Shown here: piece after piece, positions 7,959 through 16,475 of the stretch | Layout of the letters: every line of letters begins with the position of its first letter | Numbering within the stretch: the first letter of the stretch is position 1 | DNA from: Candidatus Gastranaerophilales bacterium | GTDB taxonomy: Bacteria > Bacillota > Clostridia > Lachnospirales > Lachnospiraceae | Reading direction: 5' to 3' | Length of the DNA: 42,816 nucleotides | Assembly: GCA_023663225.1 (NCBI GenBank) | Contig: JAMPHU010000023.1 | Span: 1-42,816 of the forward strand | Made by a program: the position numbers and the translations under genes | The notes under the pieces: generated by a model | What the model was told of the DNA's origin: nothing | The model's database searches: none | What the model saw: the letters and a program-made list of their open reading frames with translations, nothing else

Positions 7959-9077
7959 CTATAACCAATACCTCTCGCCGCGCTCCACCAGAACTCGGAT
8001 ACTGCCCTCGCCCGTGAATCTGGAGTCCGCGCGTATCGTACTGCGGCTTTCAACGATACAGTCCGCAATACAGGCATTGTCGCCAATGTATACATCATTC
8101 AAAATAATAGAATTTTTTATCACACAATTGTTTCCAATATAGCAATTTTGGAAAAGAATCGAGTGTTCCACCTTGCCGTTCACGATACATCCGCCGGAGA
8201 TCAGGCTGTTCTTCACATCTGCGCCCACATTATACTTGGCAGGCGGCAGATCCTCTACTTTAGAGTAAACATTCGGATACTGCCTGAAAAAATAATTGCG
8301 CACCTCGGGTTTTAAAAAATCCATATTGGCGCCGTAATAATCTTCCACGGACGCGATATTCCTCCAGTAATCTCGGATCAGATATCCATATATCCTCTTA
8401 GCGCCCTTATAGCGGATCAAAATATCCCTCACAAAATCATATCGTTCTTCCCGCGCACACCGCTCGATCAATTCAATCAACAAGCGACGGCGTATCACAT
8501 AGATCCCGCAGGATATGGTATTGGTCTTTGCCTGGAGAGGCTTCTCCTCAAACTCTTCTATCCGGTTCTCTGTATTCATACTGACAGTGCCGAAGCGTTC
8601 TACGTTCGCGCCTGGCTCCATATCACGGCACACCACCGTGATATCCGCCTTTTTATCAATGTGATACTCCAACAGCTTGTTAAAGTCCAATTTGTACACA
8701 CAATCACCGGAGGAAATGATCACATAGGGCTCATGGTTATCCTTCAAAAAGCTTAAATTCTGGTATATGGCATCCGCAGTCCCCTTATACCAGTTGCTGT
8801 TGTTCGCCGCGGCCGCCGGCGTATAGACAAATACGCCTCCCTGCTTACGCCCGAAATCCCACCATTTTGAGGAGTTCAAATGTTCACTCAAGCTTCGGGC
8901 GTTATACTGTGTGAGTACCGCCACCTTCTGGATGTGGGAATTGGACATGCTGCTCAGAGTAAAATCGATACTGCGGCAACTGCCCCCGACAGGCATCGCG
9001 CAGATCGCCCTGTCTTCCGACAACTCCTTCATTCTGTGGTTATTGCCGCCCGCCAAAATCATTCCGATCGCTTTCAA
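7959..9077 (-). CDS. glgD: GlgD-type glucose-1-phosphate adenylyltransferase subunit
   Basis: Partner subunit of ADP-glucose pyrophosphorylase in glycogen synthesis. The 372-residue protein has the nucleotidyltransferase domain (about 1-235) and a left-handed beta-helix C terminus with hexapeptide-like repeats. Typical GlgD features are AGGNNHRMKELSEDRA in place of the catalytic GlgC loop, the stretch VAVLTQYNARSLSEHL, and SGDCVYKLDF. GlgD is known mainly as a regulatory or poorly catalytic subunit that needs GlgC. It overlaps glgC by four bases (ATGA), implying coupled translation. It looks intact here, unlike its GlgC partner. Confidence 0.93.
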   Translation of the reverse strand: MKAIGMILAGGNNHRMKELSEDRAICAMPVGGSCRSIDFTLSSMSNSHIQKVAVLTQYNARSLSEHLNSSKWWDFGRKQGGVFVYTPAAAANNSNWYKGTADAIYQNLSFLKDNHEPYVIISSGDCVYKLDFNKLLEYHIDKKADITVVCRDMEPGANVERFGTVSMNTENRIEEFEEKPLQAKTNTISCGIYVIRRRLLIELIERCAREERYDFVRDILIRYKGAKRIYGYLIRDYWRNIASVEDYYGANMDFLKPEVRNYFFRQYPNVYSKVEDLPPAKYNVGADVKNSLISGGCIVNGKVEHSILFQNCYIGNNCVIKNSIILNDVYIGDNACIADCIVESRSTIRADSRFTGEGSIRVLVERGERYWL

Positions 9078-10270
9078 CGCTGTTCACCTGCCTTAATCAG
9101 AGTCTTGCCGCCCGCAAGATGGGCCGCCTCATAATCCGTTATGACAGTCTCCCCAAAGATCACGGCATTTCTACCCACGATCACACCGTCCGGAATAACG
9201 CTCCTCTCTCCGATCGTGACGATACCGTGATTATATATATGCGGCGCCGTGTTGTTGTCTATTTCCTCTCCGATGCCCAGCTTCACATTGCCGCCCATTT
9301 TCACATTCTCTGCCACGATTGCCTTATCCAGCTCACAGCCTGCCCCGATTTGGGTCTGGTTCATAATGATGGAATCCCGTACTACCGTGTCCTCCCCGAT
9401 CATAACGCCACGGCCAATGACGGAGTTGTATACTTTACCATAAATCTCTGAGCCTTCCCCTATGATGCTGCGCTCCGCCACACTTTGCGATGCCAGATAC
9501 TGCGGCGGACAACTCTCACTCTTTGTATAGATTTTCCAGTATTCCTCATAGAGATTAAACTCCGGAACAATATCGACCAGTTCCATATTAGCCTTCCAGT
9601 AGGAATAAAGCGTACTCACATCCCTCCAGTAGCCGTTGAACTCATACGCACACAGCGAAAAACCTTTCTCGCGACAATAAGGAATCACATGCCTGTCAAA
9701 ATCTAACATCGGCTGATCCGCCAAAGCCGCCAGCACATCCTCCAAAACCTTCCTGTCAAAAATATAGATACCGATACCGGCGAGACGGTCAGTACCCTCC
9801 GAACCAGCCATGACTGCGACAGTCACATCGGCTCCATTCGCCTTGTGAAAATTCAGCATCGCCTCATAATCCATCTTGTAAATATGAGCGCCGGACAAGA
9901 TAAGCACATAGTCTGGATCGTAGCTCTCTATGTATTCCAGATTGTGATAAACATCATTCGCCATGCCGGCCTGCCATTCGCCGCTGTCGGCTCTCTCACA
10001 GGGTGGCAACACCGTGATCCCGCCGACATTGCGATCCAGATCCCAAGGAATACCGATACCGATGTGTGCATTTAACCGGAGGGGCCGGTATTGTGTCAGG
10101 ACGCCGACGGTATCTACCCCCGAATGGATACAGTTAGAAAGAGGGAAATCTATGATACGATACTTTCCTCCAAACGGTACGGCAGACTTGGCCATTCTTG
10201 AAGTAAGCACCCCCAGACCATTTCCCTGCTCTCCCGCCAACAGCATGGCAATCATTTCCTTCTTGATCAC
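9074..10270 (-). CDS. glgC: GlgC-like ADP-glucose pyrophosphorylase subunit, catalytically degenerate
   Basis: By family this should make ADP-glucose from ATP and glucose-1-phosphate. The frame is intact (398 residues, GTG start at 10270, upstream AGGTGAGG) and VPFGGKYRIIDFPLSNC is conserved. Key residues are not. The usual GGQGSRLG loop reads GEQGNGLG (E14, G18), losing the catalytic arginine. SGDHIYKMDY reads SGAHIYKMDY, with A128 replacing the catalytic aspartate. Some 30 residues carrying the FEEKP glucose-1-phosphate lysine are missing after about residue 155. The beta-helix domain and the coupling to glgD remain. It is probably a structural or regulatory subunit, or a gene in early decay. 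Confidence 0.85.
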   Translation of the reverse strand: MIKKEMIAMLLAGEQGNGLGVLTSRMAKSAVPFGGKYRIIDFPLSNCIHSGVDTVGVLTQYRPLRLNAHIGIGIPWDLDRNVGGITVLPPCERADSGEWQAGMANDVYHNLEYIESYDPDYVLILSGAHIYKMDYEAMLNFHKANGADVTVAVMAGSEGTDRLAGIGIYIFDRKVLEDVLAALADQPMLDFDRHVIPYCREKGFSLCAYEFNGYWRDVSTLYSYWKANMELVDIVPEFNLYEEYWKIYTKSESCPPQYLASQSVAERSIIGEGSEIYGKVYNSVIGRGVMIGEDTVVRDSIIMNQTQIGAGCELDKAIVAENVKMGGNVKLGIGEEIDNNTAPHIYNHGIVTIGERSVIPDGVIVGRNAVIFGETVITDYEAAHLAGGKTLIKAGEQR

Positions 10271-10314
10271 GACCTCACCTCTATCCTCGCGAACAAAATA
10301 CTATTTTGTATCTA

Positions 10315-10343
10315 ATTATATCACAATAAATCTCGAAAGTGAA
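10315..10343 (-). promoter_or_regulatory. Promoter of glgC-glgD-spoVG
   Basis: On the minus strand TTCACT (10338-10343), a 17-base spacer and TATAAT (10315-10320) are preceded by TGA, giving an extended -10 (TGATATAAT). It lies about 45 bases before the glgC GTG. Confidence 0.7.
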
Positions 10344-10518
10344 TATTTATCGCCAAAAAAATCTTAAAAATTTTCCTTTTTATCTCCATTTTTTATACTT
10401 ATCAGTCGTTGATCTGCACCTATTAAAAAAGGATGACTAAATATAAGTCCTGTTTTTGCTCTATTTTTGTGCATCTTTTACAATTAGTTTGCGAGCGTTG
10501 CAAATTGTTGTTTCCGGT

Positions 10519-10547
10519 TTGTTTTTTTGAAAAGATATGTATATAAT
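10519..10547 (+). promoter_or_regulatory. Promoter of murC
   Basis: A perfect TATAAT (10542-10547) lies 38 bases before the murC start. A weak -35 (TTGTTT, 10519-10524) is at 17-base spacing. Confidence 0.55.
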
Positions 10548-10584
10548 GTAAAGGAATAGGATTCTAAGACAAGGAAGTGTCAAT

Positions 10585-11967
10585 ATGTACAAAATAGACT
10601 TTAATCATCCCATTTCCATCTATTTTATCGGCATCGGAGGCATCAGCATGAGCGGCCTTGCCGAGATTTTGGCAAATGCCGGTTTTCAAGTATCCGGCTC
10701 CGACCGTCAGGCTTCCGCCATCACCACAGCGCTGGAGGCAAAAGGCATACAAGTCCAATACGGCGAGAGCGCAGATCATGTGACGGACGATATCGACTGC
10801 GCGGTCTTGACCAGCGCGGTTCACGACAATAATCTGGAATTTTGCGCCATTCGAGAGAAGGGGATTCCCTATCTGTCCCGCGCGGAACTTCTGGGGCAGA
10901 TAATGAAAAACTATGATACACCCGTCGCCATCAGCGGCACTCACGGGAAGACCACTACCACCTCCATGGCGTCCGAGATCTTGCTGCGCGCCGGCGCGGA
11001 TCCCACACTCTCCATAGGCGGCATCCTAAAGACGATCGGCGGCAATGTGCGCATTGGCGGATCCGGCTGCTTTGTGACGGAAGCCTGCGAATACACCAAC
11101 AGCTTTCTGAGCTTTTTCCCAAAAATAGGATTGATACTTAATATAGAAGAAGATCATCTGGATTTTTTCAAAGACCTCGCTGATATTAGACATTCTTTCC
11201 GCCGTTTTGCAGAGCTCTTACCTGCAGACGGCTGTCTGATCATCAATCGAGATATTCCCGATTACCGTGAGATCACAAACGGACTGCCCTGTCGCGTGAT
11301 CACTTATAGCCTAAGCGATCCTAGCGCCGATTACTACCCCGCAGACGTTCGGTTTGACGATCACGGACATCCTTCCTTCCGGCTGCACAGCTCTTACTGC
11401 GAGGAGGAAACTTTCACACTGAATGTCCCCGGTCTACACAATGTAAGCAATGCCATCGCCGCCATCGCTCTTGCAGATCTGTTGCGGGTGGACAGAAAAG
11501 TCACCGTCTCCTCCCTCGCCGCATTTGCGGGTACAGACAGGCGTTTTGAATACAAGGGAACCATGGCGGGCGTGACCATAATAGATGATTATGCCCATCA
11601 TCCCACCGAGATCACTGCCACCCTGAAAGCCGCGGCCAACTATCCGCACAATACGCTCTGGTGCATTTTTCAGCCCCATACCTACTCTCGAACAAAGGCC
11701 TTCTTGAAAGATTTTGCCAAAGCTCTGACGCTGGCAGACAAGGTCGTGCTGGCAGACATCTATGCGGCGAGAGAGACGGACACGCTTGGAATTTCCTCCA
11801 AGACGCTGCAGCACGAGATAGAAACTCTGGGAAAGGAATGTTACTATTTTCCCTCCTTTGAAGAGATTGAAAATTTTCTTAGAAAAAATTGCATAACCGG
11901 AGACTTGTTGATAACTATGGGCGCCGGAGACGTGCTTAAAATCGGGGAAAACCTTCTTGAAAAATAA
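10585..11967 (+). CDS. murC: UDP-N-acetylmuramate--L-alanine ligase
   Basis: Adds L-alanine to UDP-MurNAc, the first peptide-forming step of peptidoglycan synthesis. The 460-residue Mur ligase shows the N-terminal UDP-binding GIGGISMSG (16-24) and the ATP P-loop GTHGKTTTT (118-126). It also has EACEYTNSFL and EDHLDFF in the central domain, and DDYAHHPTEI with QPHTYSRT in the C-terminal domain. An AAGGAAG site precedes ATG 10585. It is transcribed alone, away from other mur genes, followed by a DnaA-box region. Confidence 0.97.
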   Translation: MYKIDFNHPISIYFIGIGGISMSGLAEILANAGFQVSGSDRQASAITTALEAKGIQVQYGESADHVTDDIDCAVLTSAVHDNNLEFCAIREKGIPYLSRAELLGQIMKNYDTPVAISGTHGKTTTTSMASEILLRAGADPTLSIGGILKTIGGNVRIGGSGCFVTEACEYTNSFLSFFPKIGLILNIEEDHLDFFKDLADIRHSFRRFAELLPADGCLIINRDIPDYREITNGLPCRVITYSLSDPSADYYPADVRFDDHGHPSFRLHSSYCEEETFTLNVPGLHNVSNAIAAIALADLLRVDRKVTVSSLAAFAGTDRRFEYKGTMAGVTIIDDYAHHPTEITATLKAAANYPHNTLWCIFQPHTYSRTKAFLKDFAKALTLADKVVLADIYAARETDTLGISSKTLQHEIETLGKECYYFPSFEEIENFLRKNCITGDLLITMGAGDVLKIGENLLEK

Positions 11968-12136
11968 TTTTCCACATATCCACAGGCGGATGCATATTTT
12001 TTTGCTTCCAAACCTGTGGATATTTTCCATCTTCTATGTGGATATCCTCCATTCCAAATTTTTGATTCCAACCAGTGTCATATATGGTTTTCTCCAAAAC
12101 AATATTTAGTTTATCCACATTTCCACACTATCCACA
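11968..12136. promoter_or_regulatory. Cluster of DnaA-box-like sites upstream of dnaD-dnaI
   Basis: Seven sites resemble the DnaA box TTATCCACA. One is perfect (12111-12119). Five differ by one base: 11968-11976, 11976-11984, 12128-12136 on plus, and 12015-12023, 12037-12045 on minus. One differs by two (12119-12127). The 11976-11986 and 12013-12023 sites form an 11-base inverted repeat. The cluster sits 70-240 bases upstream of the -10 element for dnaD. DnaA binding is inferred from the motif; it could regulate the primosome genes or titrate DnaA. Confidence 0.7.
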
Positions 12137-12204
12137 GTTCATCGCAAGATCCAGCGCCCGCAAGGCTTTCCGGCAATTTGTCTCTTTTCTTTTTGTCACC
12201 CCTA

Positions 12205-12213
12205 TGCTATACT
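12205..12213 (+). promoter_or_regulatory. Extended -10 promoter of dnaD-dnaI-prs
   Basis: TGCTATACT is an extended -10 element about 50 bases before dnaD. No good -35 box is seen at normal spacing, which would fit activation by a bound protein such as DnaA upstream. Confidence 0.45.
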
Positions 12214-12261
12214 ATGAATTGCTTTTGAGGGGAATCGGATTGAAGAAAGGATTTTGCAAGG

Positions 12262-13392
12262 ATGGCTCGCTTGACGATATACAAAGACAACAACACAGAC
12301 GCGACTACTGTTCCCAATTTATTTATTGACAAATATATGAGCGACGCCAACGACGCGCAGCTCAAGGTATATTTGTACCTTCTGCGCATGTTCGGTGCAG
12401 GTCAGGCTACCAGTGTATCCGATATAGCCGACAAGTTCAACCACACCGAGAAGGACGTGATCCGCTCATTGAAATATTGGGAGAAGCGCCAACTCCTGAA
12501 TTTGGAGTATGACGAGAGCAAGAACCTCACAGGTATTCTCCTGCGCGATTTGAGCCGCACCGCCGCACCGGCATCCGGAGAATCCCTTTCCTTGGCGTTG
12601 TCCGCACAGCCCGTGCCCGATCAGCCTATGCCCAATCCGGAAGACAGGCGTTCTATGTCCAATCCGGAGGACGGACGACCTCTGTCCAATCGCATATCAG
12701 ACTCCGCAGAAGTCTCTTATGAGTCTGCTTTTGCCAAGCCTGTCTATTCGCCCGATCAGCTCCGCGCTTTCAAGAGCCGTGAGAATACCGCGCAGTTGCT
12801 TTTTATCGCAGAATCCTACATAGGTAAGCCTCTGTCTCCTTCCGAGATGAAGTCTATCCTTTTCTTTACGGATGTTCTGCATTTTTCGGATGACTTGATC
12901 GACTACCTGCTTCAATATTGCGTGGATCGGGGCAAGAAGGATTTCAAATACATAGAAAAAGTGGCGGTCAACTGGGCGGAAGCGGGCATTACTTCCCCCA
13001 AACAGGCTCAGAAATACGCCACCCGTTATGATAAAAATGTGTATGCCATTATGAACGAGTTGGGCAAGAGTGGTTCGCCCACCTCCAAGGAGTTGGAGTT
13101 CATCAACCGTTGGCTCAGAGAATACGGTTTTTCCATGGATATCATAGCTGAAGCCTGTGAGCGCACGGTTCTCGCCACGGACAAACATCGTTTCGAGTAT
13201 GCGGAAAGCATTTTGAACAGTTGGAAACAGGAGAACGTACATCAAAAGGCTGATATCCACAGGATTGACGACCTCTATCAGAAACAGAGAGCCTCCCGCT
13301 CCGCAAAGCAGAGTTCTTCCAACAAGTTCAATCAGTTCACACAGAACCATTATGATTTTGACGCTCTGGAGAAAGAGCTTCTCAGCAACTAG
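12262..13392 (+). CDS. DnaD-domain primosome/replication initiation protein
   Basis: DnaD-family proteins help load the replicative helicase at origins or during restart. The 376-residue protein has an N-terminal winged-helix domain (about 15-95), then a proline-rich linker (100-165) with a short tandem repeat. Two DnaD C-terminal-type domains follow, each ending in the YxxxIxxxW-like signature: FKYIEKVAVNWAEAGI (228-243) and FEYAESILNSWKQENV (311-326). Two such domains in one protein is common in clostridia. The next gene is a DnaI-type helicase loader, and the promoter region carries DnaA boxes, both supporting a replication role. AAAGGA lies 10 bases before ATG 12262. Confidence 0.92.
   Translation: MARLTIYKDNNTDATTVPNLFIDKYMSDANDAQLKVYLYLLRMFGAGQATSVSDIADKFNHTEKDVIRSLKYWEKRQLLNLEYDESKNLTGILLRDLSRTAAPASGESLSLALSAQPVPDQPMPNPEDRRSMSNPEDGRPLSNRISDSAEVSYESAFAKPVYSPDQLRAFKSRENTAQLLFIAESYIGKPLSPSEMKSILFFTDVLHFSDDLIDYLLQYCVDRGKKDFKYIEKVAVNWAEAGITSPKQAQKYATRYDKNVYAIMNELGKSGSPTSKELEFINRWLREYGFSMDIIAEACERTVLATDKHRFEYAESILNSWKQENVHQKADIHRIDDLYQKQRASRSAKQSSSNKFNQFTQNHYDFDALEKELLSN
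12626..12690 (+). repeat. In-frame 27-bp tandem repeat in the DnaD linker
   Basis: Two full copies (12626-12652, 12653-12679) and a partial third (12680-12690) encode the repeated peptide (S)xxNPEDxRxx in the linker between the winged helix and the DnaD domains. Copies differ by several bases. Copy number could vary between strains without breaking the frame. Confidence 0.65.
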
Positions 13393-13405
13393 GAGGAGAC
13401 CGGCC

Positions 13406-14398
13406 GTGTCACTAAACAATACTCAATATGAAGCTATTATGAAAGGCTATGGACTCACCCGCGACAAAAACCGTAGACTCCTGGAGGAGCGCAGGCGGCA
13501 GATTTACGCTCTGCTTCCCTCTCTGGAGACATTGGACGCTTCTGTGGGCAGTCTCTCTGTCACACAGGCAAAGCTTTTGCTGGACGGGGATGATGCCGCC
13601 CTCGCCAGGCTGCATGATTCGCTGACAGATATCTCCTCCCGCAGACGCACTCTACTCGCTCAGGCAGGCTATCCTGAGGACTATTTAGAACCGATATACG
13701 ACTGCCCTGATTGCCAGGACACAGGTTATATACAGAGGGCGGACGGCACACGGGCAAAATGCCGATGTTTTCTCCGCCAGGAGATCGCGCTGCTATATGA
13801 ACAGTCCAATATTCAGGCAATGATCGCCAAAGAAAATTTTTCTACGCTCTCTTACTCCTATTATCAGGGAGAAGATCTGGAACGCTTTCAAAAGGCTGAG
13901 CAAATCTGCCACAATTTTATACAAAACTTCAAAGAGGACTACCAAAATCTCTTTTTTTATGGTACAGTAGGTACGGGAAAGAGCTTTTTGTCCGGTTGTA
14001 TTGCAAACGAGCTTTTGCACAAGGGCATTTCCGTGATCTATTTCAGCGCTGCCGGATTGTTTGAGACTTTGGCAAGGTACTCCTTTCACAGCAAAGAAAA
14101 GGAGGCTCTTTCTGATTTTTACAACGACTTATACAACTGCGACCTGGTGATCGTGGACGATCTCGGCACAGAGGTAACCAATGCATTTGTCGCCTCCCAA
14201 CTGTTTGCTTGTCTGAACGAGAGACATTTGCGCCGAAAACCCACCATAATCTCCACCAACTTAAATCTGGAGGAACTGCGGGATCGCTATTCTGACAGGG
14301 TATTTTCAAGAATTACCAGCAATTACACCCTCTGCAAGCTTACCGGCCCCGATGTACGCATGTACAAAAAGCGAACTCACCACGCAGACCAAGACTAA
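13406..14398 (+). CDS. dnaI: DnaI/DnaC-type helicase loader ATPase
   Basis: AAA+ ATPase that loads replicative helicase. The start is GTG 13406, seven bases after AGGAGGAG (13391-13398), which overlaps the dnaD stop codon; this gives 330 residues. A zinc-binding set C100, C103, C119, C121 (CPDC...CRC) precedes the ATPase domain. Walker A is GTVGTGKS (186-193) and Walker B is DLVIVDDLG (246-254). STNLNLEELRDRYSDRVFSR shows the sensor and arginine-finger region. It is coupled to the DnaD-type gene. Whether it equals Bacillus DnaI or the phage-like DnaC branch is not settled from sequence. Confidence 0.92.
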   Translation: MSLNNTQYEAIMKGYGLTRDKNRRLLEERRRQIYALLPSLETLDASVGSLSVTQAKLLLDGDDAALARLHDSLTDISSRRRTLLAQAGYPEDYLEPIYDCPDCQDTGYIQRADGTRAKCRCFLRQEIALLYEQSNIQAMIAKENFSTLSYSYYQGEDLERFQKAEQICHNFIQNFKEDYQNLFFYGTVGTGKSFLSGCIANELLHKGISVIYFSAAGLFETLARYSFHSKEKEALSDFYNDLYNCDLVIVDDLGTEVTNAFVASQLFACLNERHLRRKPTIISTNLNLEELRDRYSDRVFSRITSNYTLCKLTGPDVRMYKKRTHHADQD

Positions 14399-14437
14399 AA
14401 CAAGACAACTCAACGTTAGAAAGCGAGGATACTTCTT

Positions 14438-15622
14438 ATGCCTAACCGTGAGGAAAAGCGAAATCTGGAAACAATCCCTGTCGGATCCCTTGGGATTATT
14501 GCTCTGACAGGATGTAAACCCCTGGGAGAAAAGGTCGATGAATTTCTTGTGAAATGGAGAGCCGAGCGAGAGAGCGAACACAAAGGTTCCCTCGCGTTTT
14601 CCGGCTACCAGAGAGACTCCTATTTATTAAACGCCAATCTTCCCCGTTTTGGATCGGGTGAGGCAAAAGGCATTATCATGGAATCTGTGCGCGGCACGGA
14701 TCTGTATTTACTGGTGGATGTCCTAAACTACTCTATGACCTACTCTCTCTGCGGACATGAAAACCATATGTCCCCTGACGACCATTACCAGAACCTAAAA
14801 CGCATCATTGCCGCCGTGGGAGGGAAGGCCCGCCGCATCACGGTGATCATGCCCTTCTTGTACGAGAGCCGCCAGCACAAGAGATCTTCGAGAGAGTCCT
14901 TAGACTGTGCCTTGGCTCTGCAGGAACTTGTGCGTATGGGCGTTGACAATATTATCACCTTCGACGCTCACGACCCCAGAGTCCAGAATGCGATCCCCCT
15001 GCACGGTTTTGAGACAGTACAGGCATCTTATCAGTTTATCAAAGGTCTGCTCAAGCATGTGACAGATTTGCAGATCGATTCCAATCACATGATGGTCATC
15101 AGCCCTGACGAGGGCGGCATGACCCGCGCTATCTACATTGCCAACGTACTGGGCCTGGATATGGGCATGTTCTACAAGAGACGAGATTACACCAAGATCG
15201 TAAATGGCCGCAATCCCATTGTTGCCCACGAATTTCTGGGAACCAGTGTGGAGGGCAAGGACATGATCATCATTGACGATATGATCTCCTCCGGCGAGAG
15301 TGTGTTGGACGTGGCAGCCAATCTAAAGGAGCGCAAGGCAAACAAGATTTTTGTGTTTGCCACTTTCGGTCTGTTTACCAACGGATTGGAGAAGTTTGAT
15401 CGGGCTTATGAAAATGGCATCATCGACAAAATACTCACCACCAACCTGATCTATCAGACCCCCGAACTGCTGCAGCGCGAGTGGTATATCGACTGCGACC
15501 TGAGCAAATATATCGCTTATCTGATCGACACCTTGAACCACGATTCTTCCATCAGTGATCTGTTGAATCCGAATGAAAGAATCCAAAGTATTGTATCCCG
15601 GTACAAAAACGGAGAGTTGTGA
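14438..15622 (+). CDS. prs: Ribose-phosphate pyrophosphokinase, long variant
   Basis: Makes PRPP from ribose-5-phosphate and ATP for nucleotide, histidine, tryptophan and NAD synthesis. At 394 residues it is about 75 longer than the classical enzyme. The PRPP loop is IIIDDMISSGES (277-288), the metal/ATP histidine lies in FDAHDPRVQNAIP (175-187), and the flexible catalytic loop has KRRD (247-250). Extra length is at the N terminus and in an insert near HENHMSPDDHYQ (107-118). From memory this long form is usual in Lachnospiraceae. It follows the dnaI-type gene by 39 bases, with GAGG before ATG 14438. Confidence 0.88.
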   Translation: MPNREEKRNLETIPVGSLGIIALTGCKPLGEKVDEFLVKWRAERESEHKGSLAFSGYQRDSYLLNANLPRFGSGEAKGIIMESVRGTDLYLLVDVLNYSMTYSLCGHENHMSPDDHYQNLKRIIAAVGGKARRITVIMPFLYESRQHKRSSRESLDCALALQELVRMGVDNIITFDAHDPRVQNAIPLHGFETVQASYQFIKGLLKHVTDLQIDSNHMMVISPDEGGMTRAIYIANVLGLDMGMFYKRRDYTKIVNGRNPIVAHEFLGTSVEGKDMIIIDDMISSGESVLDVAANLKERKANKIFVFATFGLFTNGLEKFDRAYENGIIDKILTTNLIYQTPELLQREWYIDCDLSKYIAYLIDTLNHDSSISDLLNPNERIQSIVSRYKNGEL

Positions 15623-15724
15623 TGCAGTCTTAAGATAATCGTGCCGACCATTACATCCGATATCCCTTTCAGTCAACAACCCCGATACAAGCATGGCGAT
15701 TTGCTCATTGCTCGTGGGAATCAA

Positions 15725-15763
15725 ACAGCCTCTCCTTGCTACAGACTGCCAAGGAGAGGTTGT
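15725..15763 (+). terminator. Long hairpin after prs, possible terminator
   Basis: Fourteen-base arms (15725-15738 and 15750-15763) pair with one G-U around an 11-base loop, 103 bases after the prs stop. The T-run is weak (TTTT starts six bases later), so termination is likely but not certain. Confidence 0.5.
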
Positions 15764-15806
15764 CCAGTTTTCACGATTGTTAAAATATATTGTCTTAATA
15801 TTGATT

Positions 15807-15838
15807 ATTGTCAACCATCACCATTAACGATTGACAAT
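15807..15838. promoter_or_regulatory. Inverted repeat resembling a BirA operator
   Basis: ATTGTCAACC (15807-15816) and GATTGACAAT (15829-15838) form an inverted repeat matching at 9 of 10 positions. The arms resemble known BirA half-sites (TTGTnAACC / GGTTnACAA). The right arm contains the -35 box of bioY, so binding would block transcription. Caveat: the 12-base spacer is shorter than the roughly 14-16 I recall for characterised sites. Confidence 0.5.
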
Positions 15839-15859
15839 TTATTTTTGCTGTGCTATGAT
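15831..15859 (+). promoter_or_regulatory. Strong promoter of bioY
   Basis: TTGACA (15831-15836), a 17-base spacer and TATGAT (15854-15859) preceded by TGC give a consensus -35 and an extended -10. The bioY ATG follows 24 bases later. Confidence 0.8.
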
Positions 15860-15883
15860 GACAACACTAGAGAGGAAATTACT

Positions 15884-16441
15884 ATGAGCACAAAAACAAT
15901 CAGAGACAGTAAAAAAGTTCTTAACCTTTCCTATATCGCGGTTTCTGCAGCCTTGATGGCAATCTGTTCCTGGATTTCCATTCCCACTGTGGTACCGTTC
16001 ACTCTGCAGACATTTGCCGTATTTTTGACCGTTGGCTTCTTGGGCGGAAAACGCGGAACCGCCGCCGTGGTCATATACATCTTGCTGGGCGCGATCGGGA
16101 TCCCTGTATTCAGTGGTTTTTCCGGCGGCCTCCAGGTATTGCTTGGCAACACGGGCGGGTACATCATCGGTTTTGTGTTCTCTGCCCTGATCATGTGGTT
16201 TATGGAAATCATGTGGGGACGAAAAACATGGGTTCTCAATCTTTCCATGATTCTTGGACTCATCGCCTGCTATGCGGTCGGCACCGTCTGGTTTATGACG
16301 CTTTATATGAAAACAGAGGGCGCGATCGCCCTCTCCACCGTGCTTGGCTGGTGTGTGTTTCCCTTTATCTTGCCGGATCTGATCAAGATCGCATTGGCCA
16401 GCGTACTTGTCAAACGATTGAGAAAGGTAATCCCCGACTAA
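15884..16441 (+). CDS. bioY: BioY family biotin transporter substrate-binding component
   Basis: Membrane S-component that captures biotin; it works alone or with the ECF module (EcfA/A'/T), whose genes are not in this window. The 185-residue protein has about six membrane segments. Characteristic BioY sequence is seen in VPFTLQTFAVFL, LLGAIGIPVFSGFSGG and GNTGGYIIGF. I chose ATG 15884 because AGAGGAA lies eight bases upstream and the family start fits; the frame is open further upstream but that part reads through the promoter. It stands alone behind its own promoter with a BirA-like operator and faces the next gene convergently. Confidence 0.95.
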   Translation: MSTKTIRDSKKVLNLSYIAVSAALMAICSWISIPTVVPFTLQTFAVFLTVGFLGGKRGTAAVVIYILLGAIGIPVFSGFSGGLQVLLGNTGGYIIGFVFSALIMWFMEIMWGRKTWVLNLSMILGLIACYAVGTVWFMTLYMKTEGAIALSTVLGWCVFPFILPDLIKIALASVLVKRLRKVIPD

Positions 16442-16475
16442 CCCCCGTTAGCCTGCAGGCTCACGAGAAACGCCG

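Larger units (their letters stand above)
10271..10584. other. Divergent glgC / murC intergenic region
   Basis: This 314-base AT-rich gap separates divergent genes and holds the two promoters listed separately. Between them (about 10344-10518) I see no gene. There is only an AT-rich stretch with a weak imperfect inverted repeat around 10429-10454 flanked by A and T runs, too irregular to call a terminator. Confidence 0.5.

Noticed and set aside
11968-12261. The DnaA-box region as the chromosomal origin
   Set aside because: dnaA, dnaN, recF and gyrase genes are absent, and no clear unwinding element or DnaA-trio follows the boxes; regulation or titration is more likely.
16450-16461. AGCCTGCAGGCT palindrome between bioY and the 845-residue gene
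   Set aside because: It has no loop and no T-run, so a terminator call is not supported.
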